From: Nitrospinota bacterium
Lineage (GTDB): Bacteria; Nitrospinota_A; UBA7883; JADGGD01
Length of the DNA stretch: 18,864 bases
Direction: 5' to 3'
NCBI GenBank assembly: GCA_015229165.1
Contig: JADGCD010000015.1
Coordinates: 1 to 18,864, forward strand
Shown here one piece after another: positions 11,849 to 18,864 of the stretch. Position 1 is the stretch's first letter. Each line of letters starts with the position of its first letter. The translations under genes and the position numbers were made by a program. The notes below the pieces were generated by a model that did no database searches, was not told the DNA's origin, and was given only the letters and a program-made list of their open reading frames with translations.

Positions 11849-13819
11849 ATGAAAAACCTCTATAACGAAGCCGACGCCCCCGCCGCCGACGACCTCCTCG
11901 CCCTCAGGGTCTACACTTCCCGTCTGCTGGGGGCCGACCCGGCGCTGGTCCTCCACGGAGGGGGAAACACCTCCGTCAAGATCGCCGAGACCAACCTCGT
12001 GGGGGAGCGGGAGGAGATTCTCTACGTCAAGGGGTCGGGGTGGGACCTGGGGACCATCGAGAAGAAAGGGTTCGCCCCGGTCCGGATGGAGCGGTTGAAG
12101 AAACTGGCGGCCTTGCTTGCCCTCTCCGATCCGGCGATGGTCAACGAGCTGAAATGCGCCATGACCGACGCGTCGGCCCCGGCGCCGTCGGTGGAGGCGA
12201 TCCTGCATGCCATCCTGCCGTACCCCTTTGTCGACCACACCCACGCCGACGCCTTCGTGGCGGTCTCCAACACCCCCGGCGGCGAAGGGCGGGTGCGCGA
12301 AATCTACGGCGACCGGGTGGTCTACGTCCCCTACGTCATGCCGGGGTTCGACTTGGCCCGGGCGGCGTTCGAGGCATACACCCGCGACGCCACGCCGAAG
12401 ACCGTCGGGATGGCGCTCATGAACCACGGGCTCTTCTCCTTCGGCGCCACGGCCAAGGAGAGCTACGACCGGATGATCGAGTTGGTCGGCATGGCCGAAG
12501 AGTATCTGAAAGCCCGCGACGCATGGGACTGCCCGTCGGACGCTCCGGCGCCGGTTTCCTTCGACCGGGGGGCGTTTTCGGCCCTGCGGCGGGGGGTGAG
12601 CGACGCGGCGGGGCGTCCGATGATCCTCTCTCTCAACGACGGCGACAAACAGCGGGCCTTCGTGAACCGCCCCGACCTGTCTGCGGTGGCCCTTTCCGGC
12701 CCGGCCACGCCGGACCACGTCATCCGCACCAAACGGCTCCCGATGATCGGCGACGACGTGGCCGGTTACGCGGCGGCCTACAAGGCCTACTTCGACGCCT
12801 GCGCGGCCCAAGCCAAAGAGCCGAAGACCATGCTCGACCCGGCGCCCCGGGTGATCCTCGACCCCCGGTTCGGCGTGGTGTCGGTGGGGGCGAATGTGGG
12901 GGCGGCCTCCATCGTGGACGACCTGTACGACCACACCATCGACGTCATCTCCCGGGCCTCCCGGCTGGGGGGCTACCGGGCGTTGCCCAAGCAGGATATC
13001 TTCGACGTCGAATATTGGGATCTGGAGCAGGCGAAACTGAAAAAGGGGGGCTCGGCTCCGCTGTTCGCGGGGGAGGTGGCCCTCGTCACCGGGGGGGCGT
13101 CGGGGATCGGCGCCGCCTGTGTCGACGCCCTGCTGGCCCGGGGGGCGGCGGTGGCCTGTTTCGACATCGACCCGGCGGTCTCGTCGCGTCTCATCCGCCC
13201 CGACTATCTGGGGTTGACGGTCGATCTGACCGACGAGACGAAAGTGGACGAGGCGCTCGACGCGGTGGTCCAGCGGTTCGGCGGCCTCGACACGGTCATC
13301 GCCAACGCCGGGATCTTCACGAAATCGACGAAGATCGAGGAGATGCCGGCGACCCTGTGGCGGAAGGTCTTCGCCGTCAACGTCGATGCGGTGGCGTCGC
13401 TGTTGCGGCTGGTGAAGCCGCTTCTGGCTGACGCGCCTCGGAAGGGACGGGTGACGATCATAGGCAGCAAGAACGTCCCGGCGCCGGGACCGGGGGCGGC
13501 GGCCTATTCAGCGTCGAAGGCGGCGCTCACCCAGCTCGCCCGGGTGGCGGCGCTGGAGTGGGGCGCCGAAGGGATACGGGTGAACGTCCTTCACCCCGAC
13601 GCGGTGTTCGACACGGCGATCTGGACGGAAGAGGTGCTGGCGACCCGGGCGAAGGCGTACGGGATGTCGGTGGAGCAATACAAGACGAAAAACGTCCTGA
13701 AAACCGAGGTTCGAAGCGCCGATGTGGCGGCCCTTGCGGCGGAGACGTTGGGGCCCCTCTTCTCCCGGACCACCGGGGCGGCGATTCCGGTGGACGGGGG
13801 AAATGATCGGGTCATTTGA
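11849..13819 (+). CDS. Bifunctional class II aldolase / short-chain dehydrogenase (RhaD/YuxG-like)
   Basis: Encodes 656 residues: an N-terminal class II aldolase/adducin domain (about 10-390) fused to a short-chain dehydrogenase (about 405-656). The aldolase half has the phosphate-binding stretch 'LHGGGNTSVK' (35-44), a likely catalytic Glu in S114-V-E116, and metal ligands H130, H132 and H193. The 61-residue gap from H132 to H193 equals that of fuculose-phosphate aldolase. The dehydrogenase half has TGGASGIG (414-421), Asp439 favouring NAD, NAG (486-488), Ser540 and YSASK with Y553 and K557. Such fusions cleave a deoxyketose-1-phosphate and reduce or oxidise the aldehyde. The actual sugar is unknown: no isomerase or kinase is beside it, so I give no symbol. 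The ATG has no Shine-Dalgarno. Confidence 0.9.
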   Translation: MKNLYNEADAPAADDLLALRVYTSRLLGADPALVLHGGGNTSVKIAETNLVGEREEILYVKGSGWDLGTIEKKGFAPVRMERLKKLAALLALSDPAMVNELKCAMTDASAPAPSVEAILHAILPYPFVDHTHADAFVAVSNTPGGEGRVREIYGDRVVYVPYVMPGFDLARAAFEAYTRDATPKTVGMALMNHGLFSFGATAKESYDRMIELVGMAEEYLKARDAWDCPSDAPAPVSFDRGAFSALRRGVSDAAGRPMILSLNDGDKQRAFVNRPDLSAVALSGPATPDHVIRTKRLPMIGDDVAGYAAAYKAYFDACAAQAKEPKTMLDPAPRVILDPRFGVVSVGANVGAASIVDDLYDHTIDVISRASRLGGYRALPKQDIFDVEYWDLEQAKLKKGGSAPLFAGEVALVTGGASGIGAACVDALLARGAAVACFDIDPAVSSRLIRPDYLGLTVDLTDETKVDEALDAVVQRFGGLDTVIANAGIFTKSTKIEEMPATLWRKVFAVNVDAVASLLRLVKPLLADAPRKGRVTIIGSKNVPAPGPGAAAYSASKAALTQLARVAALEWGAEGIRVNVLHPDAVFDTAIWTEEVLATRAKAYGMSVEQYKTKNVLKTEVRSADVAALAAETLGPLFSRTTGAAIPVDGGNDRVI

Positions 13820-13847
13820 GGGTAATGCGGTCGAAAGACCTTCGAAA

Positions 13848-13877
13848 TTGAAACAGATCAGGTAGACTGTATCGAAT
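13848..13877 (+). promoter_or_regulatory. Possible promoter of the 13919 gene
   Basis: TTGAAA (13848-13853; 5 of 6) is followed 16-18 bp later by overlapping weak -10 candidates TATCGA (13870-13875) and TCGAAT (13872-13877). It lies in the 99-bp gap after the aldolase/dehydrogenase gene. A short GGTC-GAAA-GACC hairpin at 13829-13840 precedes it, without a T-tract. Confidence 0.3.
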
Positions 13878-13918
13878 GTACCCCAACGCCCCTTTCACCG
13901 ACCGATGAGCGGCTTGCC

Positions 13919-14629
13919 ATGAGTGATACCCGACAGAAAGGCTCCCCGTCCGGCCCGGCCTCGTACGACGGGATGACCCGGTGTCACGGGGACAATTTCG
14001 TTATCGAGTCGCTGAACTTCTTCTGCCGGATGCTGGAGCAGCAGGGGATCGACGGGGAGTTGCTCGATACGACGCTGCGCCAGTTCGTCGAAAAGATGGA
14101 CCGGGAGGGGAAGGGGCAGCGGATGTCCTGCAACTATCAGGAGGTCCTGACGGAGCAGGAGCGCCACTTCGACGCGGTCCGCAAGGACTACTGGGGGCGG
14201 GCCCTCTTCATGAACCTGGACCGCTACTTCCCCACCGACCGGTTGGAGGAACGCAAAATCCTCTCCGAGCCGGTGCAGGGAAAGCTCCCCCGGCTGATCC
14301 TGCCGGGACTCATCGAACTGGTGAAGAGCAACCAGCCGCAGGCGCTTCTCTCCCGCTACGACCACCTGTTCCAGAGCAAGGCGACCCGGTATCGTCGCAA
14401 GGCGGACAACCTGGTGGACATGACCGCGTTCGCCAACGACGGGGAGGTCCGCTCGGTGGCGGCGAACCTGCTCAGCGGGGTTCGGCGGATGTTCGACATC
14501 ATCCCGGAAGACGAGCGGCAGGGGTGGCTGACGGCCAAGATCGGCGTCCACCCGGCCTTTTCGGCGATGAAACGGCCGCTGACGGACGAAGAGTACCGGC
14601 ACATCGTGGACGTGATTTTCCAGCGGTAA
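13919..14629 (+). CDS. Hypothetical soluble helical protein
   Basis: Encodes 236 residues that I do not recognise. It has no signal peptide or membrane helix. It is predominantly helical, rich in charged and aromatic residues, with a conserved-looking segment 'LPRLILPGLIELVKSNQP' around 125-142 and a Tyr/Arg-rich 'SRYDHLFQSKATRYRRKADN' at 145-164. There is no nucleotide-binding or cysteine motif. The ATG at 13919 is preceded by a five-codon reading frame (13905-13922, MSGLP) whose TGA overlaps the ATG as ATGA, so translation could be coupled to it; otherwise no good Shine-Dalgarno is seen. It is convergent with the relA/spoT gene. Codon use matches the neighbours, so it looks like a genuine resident gene. 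Confidence 0.75.
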   Translation: MSDTRQKGSPSGPASYDGMTRCHGDNFVIESLNFFCRMLEQQGIDGELLDTTLRQFVEKMDREGKGQRMSCNYQEVLTEQERHFDAVRKDYWGRALFMNLDRYFPTDRLEERKILSEPVQGKLPRLILPGLIELVKSNQPQALLSRYDHLFQSKATRYRRKADNLVDMTAFANDGEVRSVAANLLSGVRRMFDIIPEDERQGWLTAKIGVHPAFSAMKRPLTDEEYRHIVDVIFQR

Positions 14630-14652
14630 ACCGCCGCGCTCCCTCCCCTTAC

Positions 14653-14691
14653 TTCCCGACCGGCTTCCCTTCACGCATGAGGTGGCGGGAA
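14653..14691. terminator. Inverted repeat between convergent genes
   Basis: TTCCCG (14653-14658) and CGGGAA (14686-14691) form a 6-bp stem extended by ACC/GGT across a two-base bulge, within the 75-bp space between the 14629 stop and the relA/spoT stop at 14705. No T-run follows on either strand, so it is at best a weak bidirectional terminator. Confidence 0.3.
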
Positions 14692-14704
14692 AGCCCCCCC
14701 GACG

Positions 14705-15895
14705 CTATTTCCTGCGGGAACGGGGGCGTCCCCCCTGCTGGCGGGAGCGGAGCCCGTTCCGGTCCCGGACCCGCTCCACCGACACCACCCCGCTCTGCCG
14801 GGAGACGATGGTCAGGATATGGTTGAGCTGGGCGATGTTGCTCACCTCCACCGTCAGGGTCATGGCGCCGGTCAGTTGTCCCGGCGGGTTGTTGATGGAA
14901 GCCTCGATGATGTTCGCCCCGTGGTCCGAGATGGCCGACGAGACCGCCGCAAGGATGCCGGGGCGGTTTTCCGATCCGATCAGCAGCGTTACCGGCGTCT
15001 TGACGGCGGTCTCCATGTCCCATTCCACGTCGAGCCGCCGGTCCGAGTCGAGCCCCATATTGAGCGCGTTCTCGCACTTGGCGGCGTGGATCATCACCCC
15101 CCGCCCCCGGGAGATGAAGCCGATGATCGGCTCGCCCGGCGTGGGGGAGCAACAGCGGGCGAACCGGACCATCACGTCCTCCACGCCGCTGACCCGGACC
15201 CCGGTGCGGCTGGTCCGTTTGGCCGCCTCGGGCCGGGGGACGATTGATTCCACCTTCCGGTCCAGCTCCTCGGCGCTCTCCTTGGGAAGGATTTTTTGCA
15301 GGACGTGGGCCAGTTTCACCTTCCCCAGCCCGAGGGCCACCAACATCGCCTCCCCCCCGGCGTAGCCGGCCGCCTTGGCGAACAGGGCCAGTTTCTTTTC
15401 CTCCATGGCGTCTTCCGGCGCTCGGGCGTTGCGTTCCAGCGCCCGCTCCAGCATCTGGCGCCCCACCGCCAGCGCGTGGCTGCGCTCCTGCTGGTGGAGG
15501 AAGTTGGTGATCTTCGTCCGGGCCTTGGAGGTGACGACGAACTTGAGCCAGTCGCGGGAAGGGTGGGCCTGCTGGCTGGTCAGAATTTCAACGATGTCGC
15601 CGTTGATCAGCTCGTGTTTCAGCGAGGCCAGCTTGCCGTTGATCTTTGCGCCGACGCAGTGGGTTCCGACGTCGGTGTGGATGGCGTAGGCGAAATCGAG
15701 CGGCGTGGCGCCCCGGGGGAAGGAGCGGACCTCCTGACGGGGGGTGAAGACGTAGACCTCGTCGGGGAAGAGGTCGATCTTGACCTTCTCCAGAAACTCC
15801 CGGGGGTCTTTGACCTCCTGCTGCCATTCGAGCAGGCGGCGCAGCCAGGCGATCTGCTCCTCGTGGCGGTGGTCGGCCTGCCCCCCCCCCTCCTT
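14705..15895 (-). pseudogene. Rel/SpoT regulatory half (TGS, helical, CC/RIS, ACT), separated from catalytic half by in-frame UAA
   Basis: This is the same reading frame as the catalytic half upstream, continuing after the UAA at 15896-15898 with no frameshift. Numbering from the full gene, it has the conserved KEG segment (342-344), a TGS domain (about 388-449, beginning VYVFTP), a helical region, the conserved-cysteine domain with CC at 589-590 ('ARCCSPTPGEPIIGF') and a C-terminal ACT domain (about 642-718), ending in a basic tail. The combined length, 737 codons, is normal for Rel/SpoT. There is no in-frame ATG or GTG until GTG at 15466, so most of the TGS region could not be made independently. 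A ten-G run lies at 15881-15890. It may be a true nonsense mutation, a sequencing error, or a readthrough product. Confidence 0.75.
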
Positions 15896-16918
<1,023 letters not shown>

Positions 16919-16956
16919 GCGAAACGCGCCACCTCGCCTCTGTCGCCACTCCCCTC

Positions 16957-16962
16957 AGAATA
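16957..16962 (-). promoter_or_regulatory. Predicted extended -10 of the relA/spoT gene
   Basis: On the minus strand TATTCT is preceded by TGC, giving an extended -10 (TG-C-TATTCT). A start near 16950 would leave a leader of about 32 nt. No strong -35 is visible (TGAACC lies 17 bp upstream). It suggests that the gene is at least partly independent of the peptidase-receiver-Bfd-CYCXC unit upstream. Confidence 0.4.
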
Positions 16963-17017
16963 GCACATACCCGTACCCCGGTTCACCCCGCGTGCGGGCG
17001 CATGGTGGAAGGAGGGA

Positions 17018-17461
17018 TCAGCGATCCTGCAGGGGGGCGTACTGCTCGGCGAAGCGGCGGGCCATCTCCTCCGGGGCGATCCCCTGCTTTTTCATCTCCT
17101 GCGCCGCCAGCGCCTGACGCATGCAGATGCCGCATCCGGCGCCGTGGTCGTCGACGTAGCAGGTCAGCAGGCTTTTGTGCTTGAACCGGGGGTTAAGCGC
17201 GCAGTGGCAGTAGCAATAGATCCGGTCCAGCGTCTCCGGGATGGCCCGGGCGGCGGCGTAGGCCGCTTCGACCATCGCGTGCGACGAGAAAAGGGCCGGG
17301 TCGAGGGTGGGGCGGGTTTCGGTCCGGCCCGGCGCCGACAGGAGCTGCTCCTGCACCAGCCGGGCGCCCCACCCCTTCGACTGGGCCACGGCGTTCCCCA
17401 CCGAAAAGGCGACGGCGAACAGCAGCAGGGCGCCTGCCAGACGCCCGATTTTCCCCGTCAT
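17018..17461 (-). CDS. CYCXC-family (PCYCGC-like) exported cysteine-rich protein
   Basis: Encodes 147 residues from ATG 17461, which overlaps the previous stop as ATGA; a longer upstream frame is an artefact. A basic start and hydrophobic stretch (7-25, ending near AVA) predict Sec export or an N-terminal anchor. The core 'IYCYCHC' (about 81-87), then 'LLTCYVDDHGAGCGICMRQA' (about 97-116), is the hallmark of the CYCXC/PCYCGC family, some members of which contain selenocysteine. Here all positions are Cys and no in-frame UGA occurs. Six Cys and several His suggest metal or redox binding, but the family's function is not established. It is last in a four-gene coupled unit with a peptidase, a receiver protein and a Bfd-like protein. 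Confidence 0.8.
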   Translation of the reverse strand: MTGKIGRLAGALLLFAVAFSVGNAVAQSKGWGARLVQEQLLSAPGRTETRPTLDPALFSSHAMVEAAYAAARAIPETLDRIYCYCHCALNPRFKHKSLLTCYVDDHGAGCGICMRQALAAQEMKKQGIAPEEMARRFAEQYAPLQDR

Positions 17462-17661
17462 TTCCGCTCCTCCAGCATGGCGAGGATCCGTGGCGCGCAG
17501 CGGGCGCCGCCGCACTGTCCCGATCCTGCGCCGGTGGCCTTTTTGAGCCCTTCGTGGGTGAGGGTTCCTTCGGCCATCAGTTTCTTGAACGTCCCCTTCT
17601 TGATCCCCTTGCACTGGCAGATCAGCTTGAGGTTGTCGACGATGTCGGCGTGTCCGCTCAT
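17458..17661 (-). CDS. Small Bfd-like [2Fe-2S]-binding protein
   Basis: Encodes 67 residues; its start at 17661 and stop are both in ATGA overlaps with its neighbours. The four putative ligands are C15-Q-C17 and C50-GGAR-C55, matching the C-x-C...C-x(2-5)-C arrangement of bacterioferritin-associated-ferredoxin domains. A short helical region 'TFKKLMAEGTLTHEGLKKATGAGSGQC' joins them, as in that family. The domain is usually part of larger reductases (NirB, CopZ) or stands alone as Bfd, reducing iron in bacterioferritin. No bacterioferritin gene is in the window, so its partner is unknown; co-translation with the CYCXC protein suggests linked roles, although that protein is exported and this one should stay in the cytoplasm. 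Confidence 0.85.
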   Translation of the reverse strand: MSGHADIVDNLKLICQCKGIKKGTFKKLMAEGTLTHEGLKKATGAGSGQCGGARCAPRILAMLEERK

Positions 17662-18092
17662 GCCGTCTCCCCGTCCGCCGGCCCAAGGAGGCCGCACTGG
17701 CGCAGCTGGCTGGTCACCGCTTCGGGGGAGACCGGCTTGACGATATACCCTTCCGCCCCTTCCCGGAACGAGCCGATGACGTTGCGGCTGTCGTCCAGGG
17801 CGGTGATCATGATGACCGTGACCTGCGAATGGCCGAAGATCCCCCGCGACTCCTCCGTGGCCCGGATCCGGGCCAGGGCGCCGTGGCCGTCCAGCACCGG
17901 CATGACGATGTCGAGGAAGATCACGTCGTACGGCTCGCGGGCGTCCAGCGCCATGATGAAGGCCTGCACCGCCTCCGCCCCGTCCACCGCCACGTCCACA
18001 TGGCCGTACCGGGCGACCATCTTCGTCAGCAAAAGCCGTCCGATCAGATCGTCGTCCACCACCAGCGCCCGCAGGCGTTTCTCCCGGTTCAT
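17658..18092 (-). CDS. Stand-alone CheY-like response-regulator receiver protein
   Basis: Encodes 144 residues forming one receiver domain and no output domain. The acidic pocket is D13/D14/D15, the phospho-acceptor is D61 in 'IFLDIVMPVLDG', the switch Thr is T97 in 'VIMITALDD' and the conserved Lys is K119 in 'GYIVKPVSP'. All activation residues are present, so it should accept phosphate from a histidine kinase and act by protein contact. No kinase is encoded nearby. Both ends overlap neighbours as ATGA: the M3 peptidase upstream and the Bfd-like protein downstream. The ATG is preceded by GGAGGACG. The output is unknown. Confidence 0.93.
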   Translation of the reverse strand: MNREKRLRALVVDDDLIGRLLLTKMVARYGHVDVAVDGAEAVQAFIMALDAREPYDVIFLDIVMPVLDGHGALARIRATEESRGIFGHSQVTVIMITALDDSRNVIGSFREGAEGYIVKPVSPEAVTSQLRQCGLLGPADGETA

Positions 18093-18864
18093 TCGTCCTC
18101 CGTGGCATGAAGGCCCAGTTTGTCCGCCACCCTCTCCATCAATCCCCCCAGGGTCGCTTCGGTGAAGTCGAAGCGGATACCTGCGGCGGCGAAGAGGGCG
18201 CCCGGGGGGACCGAGCCCCCCAGCGACAGGGCGGCCAGATAGTCGTCCAGCGCCTGTCGCGGATTTTCATTATAGCGCGCCCAGACCTGCAAGGCCCCCA
18301 ACTGGGCGATGGCGTATTCGATGTAATAGAACGGGACCTCGAAAATGTGGAGCTGCCGGTGCCACTGGTGGCGGCGGACCCCCTCCGGCAGGCCGGTGTA
18401 ATCGACCCCGGTGTCGAACCGGTCGAGCAACGCCATCCAATAGTCCCCCCGCTCCTTTTCGGTGTGGGCGGGGTGGGTGTAGAGCCAGCTCTGGAACGCA
18501 TCCACCGTGGCCACCCACCCGAAGAGGGAGACCACCCCCTCCAGCTTTTCCCTGGCCGCCCGCTCAAGCGAGGCGGGGTCGGCGAAGAAGGGGTCGAGAA
18601 ACTCCCCCCCCACCAGCTCCATGCTCATGGAGGCGACCTCCGAGAACTCCATCGGCGCGTGCCGGTACCAGGGGAGGTCCCGGTGGCGGCAGGCGATGGT
18701 GTGGAAGGCGTGCCCCCCCTCGTGCAGCAGGGTGTTCACGTCGTCGTAGAGCCCCACGGCGTTGGTGAAGATAAACGGGATGCGGGCCTCTTCGAAGGTG
18801 GTCTGGTAGCCGCCGGGGGCTTTTCCCTTGCGCGATTCGAGGTCCATGGAGAAACCGATGGAGC
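18089..18864 (-). CDS. M3-family zinc metallopeptidase (oligoendopeptidase F-like), C-terminal part
   Basis: A cytoplasmic zinc peptidase degrading short peptides. Only the last 257 or so residues are in the window: the frame runs off the right edge, so a Met at 18847 is internal, preceded by 'SIGFS'. The zinc site HEGGHAFH (HExxH) is followed about 25 residues later by 'MEFSEVASMSMELVGG', supplying the third, glutamate ligand expected in the family. The 'GKAPGGYQ' stretch just upstream and 'PFYYIEYAIAQLGALQVW' near the end are typical of PepF. The C-terminal domain appears complete. Its TGA overlaps the receiver gene's ATG. Partial only because of the window edge, not by mutation. Confidence 0.92.
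   Translation of the reverse strand, partial: SIGFSMDLESRKGKAPGGYQTTFEEARIPFIFTNAVGLYDDVNTLLHEGGHAFHTIACRHRDLPWYRHAPMEFSEVASMSMELVGGEFLDPFFADPASLERAAREKLEGVVSLFGWVATVDAFQSWLYTHPAHTEKERGDYWMALLDRFDTGVDYTGLPEGVRRHQWHRQLHIFEVPFYYIEYAIAQLGALQVWARYNENPRQALDDYLAALSLGGSVPPGALFAAAGIRFDFTEATLGGLMERVADKLGLHATEDE

Noticed and set aside
15881..15890. Frameshift (programmed or error) at the ten-G run as the cause of the relA/spoT break
   Set aside because: Reading through codon by codon shows the same frame before and after the run; the only lesion is the TAA codon.
17014..17027. GGATC/GATCC hairpin at the end of the CYCXC gene as a terminator
   Set aside because: Stem of 5 bp with no T-tract on the minus strand, and it overlaps the coding end.
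17018..17461. Selenocysteine in the CYCXC protein
   Set aside because: No in-frame TGA occurs before the normal stop; all core positions are Cys codons.

Overview
This window comes from a GC-rich (roughly two thirds G+C by eye), Gram-negative-type bacterium. The signs are a TPR lipoprotein, a multiheme cytochrome c exported to the periplasmic side, c-di-GMP proteins and a long bifunctional-type Rel/SpoT. A CYCXC-family protein, a Cbc/Nrf-like redox gene cluster and a 'GTTGAAAAA' intergenic repeat all remind me of Deltaproteobacteria-like lineages (Desulfobacterota/Desulfuromonadota or neighbours). That placement is an impression from gene content, not a demonstrated taxonomy. I see no phage, transposase, CRISPR or rRNA.

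Layout. 1-599 (+): C-terminal part of a GGDEF diguanylate cyclase cut by the window edge. 635-1629 (-): two small unrecognised genes, one membrane-anchored. 1731-1816 (+): tRNA-Ser(UGA) with an extended -10 promoter and an intrinsic terminator. 1898-7917 (-): a housekeeping run transcribed gyrA > TPR lipoprotein > serS > tandem PilZ protein. 8050-11602 (-): three translationally coupled redox genes: an 11-heme cytochrome c, a soluble protein fusing two cyclic-nucleotide-binding domains to a four-cluster ferredoxin, and a five-helix di-heme cytochrome b. 11849-13819 (+): a class II aldolase/short-chain dehydrogenase fusion. 13919-14629 (+): an unrecognised soluble protein. 14705-16918 (-): a relA/spoT gene with one in-frame UAA at the catalytic/regulatory junction. 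17018-18864 (-): an ATGA-coupled run of M3 peptidase (partial), stand-alone receiver, Bfd-like [2Fe-2S] protein and CYCXC-family protein.

How they fit. The first third carries a c-di-GMP maker (GGDEF) and a likely c-di-GMP receptor (double PilZ), plus serine-tRNA charging (tRNA-Ser and serS lie close together). The most unusual part is the 8050-11602 cluster. It looks like a transmembrane electron conduit whose cytosolic iron-sulfur module carries two cAMP/cGMP-type sensor domains with both key Glu and Arg residues conserved, so a nucleotide could gate electron flow directly. The relA/spoT interruption is the second item to check: restoring one codon gives a normal 737-residue Rel protein, and as written the gene encodes a catalytic half without its regulatory half. 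A 35-nt imperfect repeat (29/35 identical) occurs at 599-633 and 11642-11676, in the two places where opposing transcription units meet or part.
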